64,000 nt of DNA, taken from CAXXFQ01 sp963674475. GTDB taxonomy: Bacteria; Planctomycetota; Planctomycetia; Pirellulales; Thermoguttaceae. The stretch covers positions 542,624-606,623 of the forward strand of contig CAXXFQ010000017.1 in the NCBI GenBank assembly GCA_963674475.2. The letters run 5' to 3'. Below, in pieces: positions 9,092 through 19,000 of the stretch. Each line of letters starts with the position of its first letter. The stretch's first letter is position 1. Under the pieces are notes generated by a model that saw only the letters and a program-made list of their open reading frames with translations, did no database searches and was not told the origin of the DNA. The translations under genes and the position numbers were made by a program.

Positions 9092-11708
9092 AGTCGACGT
9101 AGCAGAGGACCCGTTGTGTCAAGACGTCGGCGTCGAAACGAACCTTCTGGTTGGGAAACGCCTCGGCCGGGTCGATCAGATAGATTACATCGCTCCAACG
9201 TTCCGCATCGGGCATCAGCTCGGTCAGCCGGTTGGGGGCCTGCCGGAACCACTCGGTTTGCAGGGAGTTGTTTGCGCGATCCGGAAACAGGGCCATATAA
9301 AGAATGTCCATCTCGACCAGCTCGCTGAATAGATGCGTTCCAAGCGAGACGTCTGGGATCAGGTCGTCGCGCATGGCGACAATCTCGCAGAGAACCGTTG
9401 CGGTGTTGATATCGGAAAAGGCGATCGGGACACCCAGCGAAGGGGTCGTCGTGCCCCAGCGTCCTGGCCCCAATAAAAGCAGCTCTTGGTCTTCGTCAAC
9501 CGGTTTGGCATGACAAATCTGACCGACCAAGCGGGCGATGGCGTAGCGCTGTTGCACGGCCAACTGTCCGTAAGCGTGCGGGTCGACGTAAAGGATTCGA
9601 TCGACTTCCAAACTGCGGCTCGGTCCGATGACGGCCCCTTCGGCACGGAAAAGGATTTTTGCTTCGTCGACGTCCTCTCGGATCGCCACGTCGGTGACGC
9701 CCCCCTTGACCTGGAAAGGTCGGCATTGGACCAGATTGATTCGACACTGGTCGTTTTCGAAAAAGTTCGCCGTAAATTCGATGTCCACCGGATAATCGTA
9801 GGCCTTTTGCAACGTTTCCATTATCTCACGCATATCTTGGACGAAGGGCGTCTCCCCGAGAAGCTTGTCGAAGGTGAGGACCCAGGGCGTGACGTCGGAG
9901 AGGTTGGCTTCGCGGATTTGACGTTCGATCGTTTTGTCGACCGAGGCAAAAATCTCCAACGGCATGTCGTCCAAGTCGGGGCACTGGTCGACGACCTCGG
10001 CGAACCGTCGGGAAACGAAGTGGTTGGCATGCAGGTCGATCAGGTCGACTCGACGTTGGGCATATTGTCGCGAATGGCTCACTGCCCCTTCGGGCCGACG
10101 TTGCGGCGCGTTCAACGCGACAACGCGTGTGTAGTCGTCGTCGTTTCGGTCGACTGCCCGGGTTCCCATGCCGAAGACCAGACGAAGCATTCCGGCGTTG
10201 GGGTCGATCTGTTCGGACCAGACATACGGGTTGAATGACAGGCCGACACCGGCGATCTGCGGATAATAATAATCGCCGTAAAGCGAACCGGAAACCCGTT
10301 GTACCAGCAGAGCCATCTGTTCGTCCTGATCCAACAGCCCCCGTTGAGAACGATAAACGAGCGCTTTCTCGCTCATCGTGCTGGCGTAGATCGTTCGGAC
10401 GGCAGCCAGGAAGTCGGCCAGACGTTCTTGCCGAGGACCCTGGTTGGCCAGAAAGACACTTTCGTATTTCCCCGCGAACGCGTTGCCAAAATTGTCTTCC
10501 AAAAGACTCGACGACCGGACGATGATTGGCGATTCGCCGAAGTAATCCAGCATTTGCATGAACTGGTCTTCGATCATTTTGGGGAACGAGCCGGTCAAAA
10601 AACGTTGGCGGGCGCTTTCGGCCCCTTCCAAAAAGTGGTTCGGGTCGCGTTGCTTTTGTCGCAGCCACCAGACGCCGTTGCGGACCAGAAACGTATAGAA
10701 AACGTCCGATCCGATATAAAACGAGTCGTGCGGTTCGAGCAGTTCTTTGAAACGCGGGGCATTTTGCTCCAGGATCGCGCGTGCCAGGAGCATGCCGACC
10801 GATTTTCCCCCGATAAGCCCTGTCCCGACCACACGCCGACCGATCTGAAGGATCGTTTCGAGATCGAAGTACTTTTCGGCCAACTGTAAAACCCGCGGAT
10901 CGCGCGAAACGACCATCCGCAAGAGACGTTGGCGGAGCGATTCAATATCTTCTTCCGGGTGCGCTTCGGTTCCCTTTTCTTCAAAGGCCGTTTCGGCATC
11001 GAGAAAGCACCGGTTCCAGACGTCCAGCCGGTTGGCCGAATCGAGCTGACGCCATGAGTCGGCGTTGAGGATTTCGGTGACGGTCGCGCTTTGGGTCAGT
11101 GGTACGAACCAGTTGCCGCGCCAGGCGTGCAGCAAGCTCATTCGCGGGGAATACCGGTGTTGGACCTTGACCGGGAGGACGCACAACTCCTCGCCATGAC
11201 GATAGACGTCCAGAAGCACTTGCGTGGTTTGGGAGATCGGGCCGGTGGCGTACGTCGAATGGTAATTGCGGATCAGGCCGAAATAGGCGATCGTTTCCAA
11301 ATCGAAAAGGTACGGGCAAGTCAACATGAAGAAGTTGCCCAGCATCCGATCGCTGTACCAGTCGACGACCAGTTCGGAAAGGCAATCAAAAACATAGAAA
11401 ATCCCCCGTCCGGCCGCTTCGAGTACCTGGTGGATTTCGCCGAGGAACGTTTCGAATCCTTGTTCCGGGTCGAGCGTGTGGATCGTGATTCCCGGTCCCG
11501 GTTCCACCAACGGCTCGTGGCTGGCGAAGCGGAAGTAGATGACCCGACCGCCCCCGGCAATCGCGTTTTGCACATACGGTTGGACGAATTTGGCGTAATC
11601 GTCGATCGACGAGACCTGCCAAACGATGTTGTCGCCGGGAATAAGCCCTTTGAGGACCCGATCGAGACCGGGCAGGCCGGTACTAAGGTGAGCGGAAATT
11701 TGGGGCAT
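9090..11708 (-). CDS. KaiC-like domain fused to a PEP/pyruvate-binding (PPDK N-terminal) domain
   Basis: This is an 872-residue cytoplasmic protein. The ATG at 11708 is preceded by AAGGGAAA. Residues 9-40 (STGLPGLDRVLKGLIPGD) look like the start of a KaiC/RecA domain, but the Walker A GxGK[ST] is replaced by QVSSIDDYAKF, so ATP binding there is doubtful. Residues 295-660 match the ATP-grasp N-terminal domain of pyruvate phosphate dikinase and PEP synthase: GGKSVGMLLARAIL near 301, PIIVRSSSLLEDNFGNAFAG near 394, and LVQCRPFQ closing the domain. The phosphohistidine and PEP-binding domains of true PPDK are absent. The C-terminal 200 residues carry LLLGPGRWGTTTPSLGVPI and GTHLFSELVE, a conserved extension. 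The substrate is unknown; a kinase or regulatory nucleotide-binding role is likely. Confidence 0.8.
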   Translation of the reverse strand: MPQISAHLSTGLPGLDRVLKGLIPGDNIVWQVSSIDDYAKFVQPYVQNAIAGGGRVIYFRFASHEPLVEPGPGITIHTLDPEQGFETFLGEIHQVLEAAGRGIFYVFDCLSELVVDWYSDRMLGNFFMLTCPYLFDLETIAYFGLIRNYHSTYATGPISQTTQVLLDVYRHGEELCVLPVKVQHRYSPRMSLLHAWRGNWFVPLTQSATVTEILNADSWRQLDSANRLDVWNRCFLDAETAFEEKGTEAHPEEDIESLRQRLLRMVVSRDPRVLQLAEKYFDLETILQIGRRVVGTGLIGGKSVGMLLARAILEQNAPRFKELLEPHDSFYIGSDVFYTFLVRNGVWWLRQKQRDPNHFLEGAESARQRFLTGSFPKMIEDQFMQMLDYFGESPIIVRSSSLLEDNFGNAFAGKYESVFLANQGPRQERLADFLAAVRTIYASTMSEKALVYRSQRGLLDQDEQMALLVQRVSGSLYGDYYYPQIAGVGLSFNPYVWSEQIDPNAGMLRLVFGMGTRAVDRNDDDYTRVVALNAPQRRPEGAVSHSRQYAQRRVDLIDLHANHFVSRRFAEVVDQCPDLDDMPLEIFASVDKTIERQIREANLSDVTPWVLTFDKLLGETPFVQDMREIMETLQKAYDYPVDIEFTANFFENDQCRINLVQCRPFQVKGGVTDVAIREDVDEAKILFRAEGAVIGPSRSLEVDRILYVDPHAYGQLAVQQRYAIARLVGQICHAKPVDEDQELLLLGPGRWGTTTPSLGVPIAFSDINTATVLCEIVAMRDDLIPDVSLGTHLFSELVEMDILYMALFPDRANNSLQTEWFRQAPNRLTELMPDAERWSDVIYLIDPAEAFPNQKVRFDADVLTQRVLCYVD

Positions 11709-12126
11709 GGTTTTCCCTTATGGAGATCAATCCGGTAATGGGGCAAGTCTGCTATGGTTTAGCCCATGATCAAGGATACGCGTTTCAGGGGCATCTAATT
11801 CCCTCCTGAATTGCAGTGCAGCTTAATTAAGTCGAGAAGAGTATCAGTTATTCTTATTATTGTACCCATTTGTTGGATTTTTGCCATAGTTTTTTTGCAC
11901 CGCGGGACGCCAGAAGGCCATTAAGGTGCTTTTTAAGCTCGGAAAAATTTTTTATTCAATTGATTTCGTATGAACAACTGATATAATCATAAGCAAATCT
12001 GGACTTGATGGTCGTTTTGGTCGCAGAGTCCAACGACACTCCTCTTTAACGGAGCCGGTTCGGTTTGCGTCTGTTTTCGAGTCGTTGGTGGAGCAAAAAA
12101 GAACGCAACTTGGGGAGATTCGACTT
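11709..12126. other. AT-rich divergent intergenic region
   Basis: It lies between the start of the KaiC-like/PPDK gene (minus) and the PEP-CTERM gene (plus). It is visibly more AT-rich than its surroundings and holds the promoter candidate at 11960. No small gene was seen. Confidence 0.45.
11960..11987 (+). promoter_or_regulatory. Candidate sigma-70 promoter for the PEP-CTERM gene
   Basis: TTGATT at 11960-11965, a 16-base spacer, and a perfect TATAAT at 11982-11987, in an AT-rich stretch about 140 bases before the start at 12127. Confidence 0.5.
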
Positions 12127-12765
12127 ATGGGGCATGGGAAATTCTTCTTGGCGACACTGGTCGCTTTCGGTTTGCTTGGAGGTTCGGTCGCCGACGCGGC
12201 GTTGACCGTTGGTTTCGATCAAGACACCTACGTGACGCAGCCGACACAATCTTTTCAAGTTCAGGTCCATCTCGATGCGGACTGGTCCTCTCCCGCGACG
12301 CCAGCCCTTGGGCCCGGGCTCTTCTCGATGGGGCTTCGAATCTGTATGGACGAGGATTATTTCGGCATTGACGGTCCCGAGTCGATCGTCTTGCCTGCCG
12401 AATTGGACGGCGACGGTCTGGGTGGGCCGGCCGTTCGAACAATCTATATGACTACTTTCGGTTTTGGCACGGCCGGGGCGGTCGATTTGATGGCGACGGA
12501 AGGATACACCGATTCCCTCTTGGCGACTTTCACGTTGGAGACCTGTTGCCGTCCCGGGGACTACACCATTTCTTTAAATCCTTACTATTGCGCCCCGCAG
12601 GCGAATTTTCTCGATTTCGAGGGGAATGTTCTCGATTCGCAGATCACCTTCGGCACGGCCACGGTCCATGTGGTTCCCGAGCCGTCGACGGTTCTGCTCT
12701 TGTTGATCGCCACGGTTTCACTCGCGGCGTGTCGCTTCCGACGACGAAAGCGTCCGGTCGTCTAA
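12127..12765 (+). CDS. PEP-CTERM sorting domain protein
   Basis: This is a 212-residue exported protein. The chosen ATG at 12127 follows GGGGAG, and a signal peptide runs to about residue 25 (FLATLVAFGLLGGSVADA). The middle is a beta-rich domain with FDQDTYVTQPTQSFQVQV and FSMGLRICMDEDYFG, resembling cohesin-like or Big-type folds, but the similarity is weak. The C-terminus is a textbook PEP-CTERM signal: VPEPST, a hydrophobic helix (LLLLIATVSLAAC) and the basic tail RFRRRKR (residues 183-212). Such proteins are processed by an exosortase, not found in this window, and placed at the cell surface or in exopolysaccharide. The giant surface protein follows 280 bases downstream. Confidence 0.82.
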   Translation: MGHGKFFLATLVAFGLLGGSVADAALTVGFDQDTYVTQPTQSFQVQVHLDADWSSPATPALGPGLFSMGLRICMDEDYFGIDGPESIVLPAELDGDGLGGPAVRTIYMTTFGFGTAGAVDLMATEGYTDSLLATFTLETCCRPGDYTISLNPYYCAPQANFLDFEGNVLDSQITFGTATVHVVPEPSTVLLLLIATVSLAACRFRRRKRPVV

Positions 12766-12877
12766 ATCTTTTTCCACGCGTTAGAAACTCGCGTGGTTTG
12801 CTGCTGCGCGGAAGGAATTCTCGTTATCATCTCACACAAATTATTACGTATCGAGTGGCGGTAATCCTAGAGCCGGT

Positions 12878-12942
12878 TTCAAAACCCTTTTTCGCTTCAC
12901 TATTACTCGGCCGTGGGAGGCCCCGGTAGGCGGTTTTGAAAT
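12878..12942. repeat. 10-bp inverted repeat downstream of the PEP-CTERM gene
   Basis: TTTCAAAACC (12878-12887) and GGTTTTGAAA (12933-12942) are exact complements around a 45-base GC-rich spacer with an inner GGCC..GGCC pair. It may fold as a hairpin in the transcript between the two plus-strand genes; a role as terminator is not clear because no T-run follows. Confidence 0.35.
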
Positions 12943-13048
12943 GGCCTCTAAGAATTTTGCTTCGAAGAATCGCGAGATGGCAGAAAAGGATTACCGGCGA
13001 AAGTAAAAAAACATCAACTATACCTAACGAGGAGGTTAGATAGGGGCC

Positions 13049-16000
13049 ATGTTGTTTTCTTGGAATAAAAAACGCGTTGGTTTTGCAGAAAAAAATTCTT
13101 TACCAGGCCGAGCCCTTTCCGGCCGACGTCATACGCTTCGTTTGGAGCCGCTGGAAGATCGGCGGATGTTGACCACCTTCTTGGTTGATTCGTTGGACGA
13201 CGTGGTCGCCGAGGATGGCGTGATCACTCTGCGCGAAGCGATCGAAGCGGCCAATACCAACGCGGCCATTGGCGACGCAGTGGCTGGAAGCGATACCGAA
13301 ACCGATCAAATCACCTTCAAAGCGGACCTCTTCGTCGGTGGACCTGCCACGATCGGCCTGACGAACACGCCAGCCGAAGTCGCTCAAGAAGCCGGCGACT
13401 TGCCTCCGCTGTTGTCTTGTGGTGTGCCGATTCCATCAGATTCGCCGAATCAATTAAATATCCGGGATGATTTGGTCATTGAAGGACCAGGGGCCGATCT
13501 GTTGTCGATCGATGGGCTTGGTCAGAGCCGAGTGTTCATGATTGAATTTAGAGGCGAGGTGACGATTTCCGGCGTGACAATAACCGGCGGAAACGCTGAT
13601 TATGGAGGGGGAGTCTGTAGCTATTTTGCAAAAATTGCTATCCAGGATTCTGTTATCTCAGAAAATACTGCTGATTATAAAGGGGGTGGGGTTTGTGTGC
13701 GTTATGGCGAGGTGTCAGTTACGGATTGCACCTTCGACGCGAATGTCGCCCAAGAATTCGGCGGAGGGATTTATAATGAAGGCACTCTGACTGTTACCGA
13801 TTCGACTTTTACCGATAACCGGGTAGAAGAGTATGATGGTGGTGGTATCAGCAATAAGCATTGCGGTCAGTTGACCGTCACCAATTCGACCTTTGCGGAT
13901 AACTACGCTTACTATGGCGGCGGTGGGATTCACAACTGGGCAACAGCAACCGTTTCCGACTCGACCTTTACCGGAAATTGGACGGTAAAACACGGCGGGG
14001 CGATCGGTAATCCGGGGACGCTTGCGCTTTCGGGGGTGACCGTCACGGGGAATTGGGTTGAGAATGGTCCTCTTTCTTGGGGCGGCGGAGGGATTTCTAA
14101 CGAACACGTGATAACGATCACCAATTCGACGATTTCGGATAATGAGGCGGGGATAGGTGGCGGGATCAAGAATCTGCGAGGCGGCTTGATCGTTTCAAAC
14201 TCGTCGATCTGTAATAATACGGCAGAAACCGAGGGGGGTGGGATCTGGACGGAAGATCCAATAACCGTCGCGAATTCGACCATCGCGGGCAATCGTGCCG
14301 GCAGTGATGGTGGGGGGATCGCGGTCATTTCCGACTGCGGTTATCCGTTCCGAGTCGACGTTATCAATTCGACGATTGTCGACAACCTTGCGCAAGGGCA
14401 GGGGGGCGGAATCTATTCGGGGAATTACTCGACGTCGTTGGTCAACTCGGTGGTTGCGCAAAACACGGCATCGGCCGATGCTGATGTGTATGGGACCTTA
14501 AGAGCCACGAGTCGAAATTATTTTGTTGGAGCCAGTGATGGCAACCCGATGCTGACGGCAATCACCGATGACAACGGGGCCATTCGCTACTATCTTCCTC
14601 AGTCGGGGAGTCCCTTGATCGATGCGGGATTTCCCTACGCTACGGCTAAAGCCGGTTTGACGACCGACCAGCGGGGAAATTCTCGCTTCGTTCCCAATGG
14701 GGCAACGGTCGATATTGGTTCGGTCGAATTCCAGGCGACGCCGGAACTTTCCGTCGCGCCGACGCCGAATATCGAGATCATCGAAGGCCAGACAGTCACG
14801 GTCGATATTTGTTTGACCGCCGACCCGGGCACAGCGGTTGACGTCGAAGTTTTAAAACAGTCGGGCTCCAGTGAGTTGGTGATCCAAGGTGTAAGCGCCC
14901 AAGTGGTCGCGCCAACGATTGTTATTTACGATGTCATCGGTGCGACGACCTATACCTACGACGCCCCAACCAAAACTTATACCATTGCCTGGGACTTTTG
15001 CAATTCGGAATTGGATGCTGACACTATCATTTGCGGGTTGAATGGCGCTGCCGGTGGGGAATATCAATTTGCGGTCACGGGATGTGGGGCTACCAATACC
15101 ATTGAATGTGGCAGTCAGGTGTTCCTCGGTACCGTGACGGGGCCAGGGACAGGAATCGTTGACGGTACCGTCTTGTTTGGAGGTATGGTTGATCTCATTT
15201 GGGATTATGAAGAAAGTTATTCGGCCAATTTCGCGACGCTTTCGTTCGATTCGACCAACTGGAACGTTCCGCAAACGGTCACGTTTTCACTAGCCGACGA
15301 TGCGGATCGGGAAAACGACGATGCGGCCGTCTTTTCGGTTTCCGCCGCCGGGATGGAAACGGTAAATCTTTTCATGACGGGGATCGACGATTGTCGGACC
15401 TATGTGGTCGATAGTCTGGCCGATGTCGTGGCGGCCGACGGGGTGTTGACCCTCCGCGAAGCGATCGAAGCGGCCAGTACGAACACGGCCGTGGGCGACG
15501 CAGTGGCCGGGAGCGACTCGGAAGACGATCTGATCGTCTTCGATCCGGCGCTGTTTGCCGACGGACCTGGCGTGATCAGTCTGACCAACGATCCCATCGA
15601 CGCCGCCCAAGACGCCGAAGACTTGCCGCCGTTGTTGGCCTGTGGTTTGCCGAACCAATTGACGCTCGCCGATGATTTGGTCATCGAAGGCCCCGGTGCC
15701 GATTTGTTGTCGATCGACGGGCTGGGGCAGAGCCAAGTTTTCTTGGTGAACGAAAATGCCGAGGTGACGATCAGTGGCGTTACCGTTACAGGCGGGCATG
15801 AAGAATGGGGCGGTGGTATAAGGAATCACGGTACTTTGACGTTGGACAACGTGGTTCTCTCGGGTAACGATGCCAGTAAAGGTGGCGCGATTGCGAATAT
15901 GCCTGGGGCCATTCTCACTATTACCGAATCATTCTTGTGTGATAATTCGGCCAACGACTATGGTGCCGCGATCTGGGGATACGGCGTCAATAGTATTTCA

Positions 16001-19000
16001 ATCAGCGATTCGAGTTTTCTTCGCAATTCGGCTTGGCGTTACGGTGGGGCGATCAAGAGTGAAGGACAGCTCGACATTGTTGATTCGACTTTTGTGGAGA
16101 ACTCGGCTGGTACCGGGGGGGCCATCTATGTTTACCAAGGGGTTGTGTCGATCTTGAATTCGACTTTTTTGTCAAACGATGCCTACAGTGGTGGTGGAAT
16201 CCATAATTACAATGGAACGATCACCGCTTCCAATCTCTTGTTTTCAGGGAACTCGGCCGAAAAACGGGGCGGGGCTATTGAAAATATGCGGGGGGATCTC
16301 ACGATCGTGGGCGGGAGTTTGGTCGACAATGACGCAACCAATGGGGGCGGGATTGTCAACGCTACCGAAGGTTCGCTTACCTTGTTCAATACGGTCGTTG
16401 CAAACAATACGGCAAACACCGATTCGGACATTAACGGGGTTTGTGAGGCTGCGAGCACCAATAACTTTATCGGCACCGAAGACGGTGACCCGATGTTGAC
16501 GGCGATTGCCGACGAAAACGGTTTGGTGCGGTTTTATCTTCCACAACTGGGTAGTCCTCTTGTTGATACGGGTAACGACGCGGCGGCGGCCGGGATGGTA
16601 GTCGATCAGCGAGGGAATCCCCGTTTTGTCGGCACGGTAGATATCGGCTCGGTCGAATTGCAAGCGAGGCCCGAGCTGTCTGTCACGTCGACGCCCTATA
16701 TCGAGGTGGAGGAAGGAGGGTCGTTCACGATCGAGGTCTGTCTGACGGCCGATCCGCGTGATTGGGTTGTGGTCGATATCTGGAAGTTGGCCGATTCCAG
16801 TCCGGATATTTCGATCGACACTTGGACATTGGGATTCGACTCGAACAACTGGAATGTCCCGCAAAGCGTCACTTTTTCCGTTGCTGAAGATGTGGAAATG
16901 GTAAGAGAACACGCGATGTTCTCGCTGGATCTTTATGAATCGGAAATCGTTCATCTGTTTGTTTCAAGTATCAATAACGACAATCAAGTTTATGTCGTCG
17001 ACAGCTTGGCTGATACGGTTGCCGGGGATGGTCAGCTCACGCTGAGAGAGGCTCTCGAGGCGGTCAATACCAGCTCAGCCGTGGGCGACGCGCCGGCGGG
17101 AAGTGAGGATACAACAGATTTAATTCGATTTAGTCCAGATTTGTTTGGGACCGGGCCTGCCGTGATTACCTTAGACGGTAGCAACTTGACCATAGTTAGC
17201 GACGTCGTCATTGAAGGGCCCGGCGCGGATTGGCTCACGATTGATGCCGGAGGGGACAGTCGTGTTTTTTACGTGGCTCCGGAAGCTGACGCTTTTTTGA
17301 GCGGATTGGGAATTACCGGCGGTGTAGCAAATGATGGAGGGGGGATTTCTAACGGGGGGTATTTGAATCTGTCCGATGTGGGAATCTTCGGGAATAGGGC
17401 ATTCGATGGAGGGGGGGGAGTTTACAATTTTGGAACCTTGTCGGTGATTGATTCCACGATTGATGGGAACTTGGCGGAATATGGAGGTGGAGTCTATCAT
17501 CGATCCAATGGGCTTTTGACATTGGTTAACTCGGCCGTTGAGAAAAACACGGCTTCTTCTAGTGGTGGGGGACTTTTTAGTTATTACGGAACAGCCGAAA
17601 TTCAAAGTTCCCTTTTTTCGGGAAACATCGCCAAGTATAGCAATGGCGGTGGAATAAGAAATCATTTAGGGACGCTTGCTATTGCGAATTCAACCATTGC
17701 TGGTAATTCTGCTTCCTATTATGCCGGGATAGAGAATAATGGCACATTGAGCGTGGCGAATTCAACTATTTCCCATAATGTCGCGGAGCACGAAGGGGGC
17801 GGTCTTAATAATCGAGGGGATAATACTTCCACGCTCATCAATACGGTCATTGCCGGAAATTCGGCTTCCGGCTTCGTCGATCTCAATGGTGGCTTGACTG
17901 CCGAGAGTTCGCATAATTTTATCGGCACTGAAGATGGTGACCCGATGCTGACGGCGATCGCCGATGACGAGGGAGTGATCCGTTATTATATTCCACAGTT
18001 GGGGAGTCCTCTGATCGATGCGGGGGATGACGCACAGGCGGTGGCGGCCGGTTTGACGGTTGACGTCCGCGGAAAAGAGCGTTTTGTCGGGACGGTCGAC
18101 ATCGGTGCGGTCGAATTTCAAGGGACTCCTGAGTTGGCGGTAAGTCCGAGTCCTTTTGTTGAGGTTATCGAAGGACAAACAGGCTCGTTCCTGGTCTGTC
18201 TTACGGCCGATCCGATGGGGACGGTGGAGGTGAGTGTGGAAAAGCTCGCCGGAGGCAGTGACGTGACTTCGGTGGATCAATCCGCGTTGACCTTTGACTC
18301 CGGTAATTGGAATGTGCCTCAGTCGGTTTCGGTTCTGGCTGATAACGACAGTAACCTCTGCGAAGATAGCGATATCTATGCGTTGTCCTGCACGGGGATG
18401 GATACGGTTCATCTTACGGTCACTTCGATCGACACGATGATTCGAACCTATTTGGTCAACAGCCTTGAGGATACGGTTGCGTTGGATGGTCAGCTCACGC
18501 TGAGAGAGGCTCTCGAGGCGGTCAATACGGGGGCAGCCGTGGGCGACGCGCTGGCGGGAAGTGAGATTGCGGAACATGTAATCACCTTTGCCCCTTCGTT
18601 GTTTGAGGCTGGGTCAGAAGCCATCACCTTGAAGGGCAATTCATTGGAGATTGGCGGTGACGTTTTCATTGAAGGGCCGGGGGCGGAGCTACTTACGATT
18701 GATGCGGCTTCGGGGAGCTGGGTTTTTTATATCACTCCTGAAGGGAGTGGCGTGATTGATGGGCTTACTATTACCGGTGGCTTGGGGGATCGAGGTGGGG
18801 GAATTCATAACGACGGGACGCTGACGGTGACTCGCTCAACGATTACGGGTAATACAGCACAGCGTTACGGCGGTGGGTTTTATAACGACGGTTCGATAAC
18901 CATTCGCGATTCGCTCATTTGTGAAAATCATGCGTTTCGAAATGGAGGGGCGTTGGACAACCATTGCGCTACGGTGGTGATCGAGGATTGTGTTATTGCC

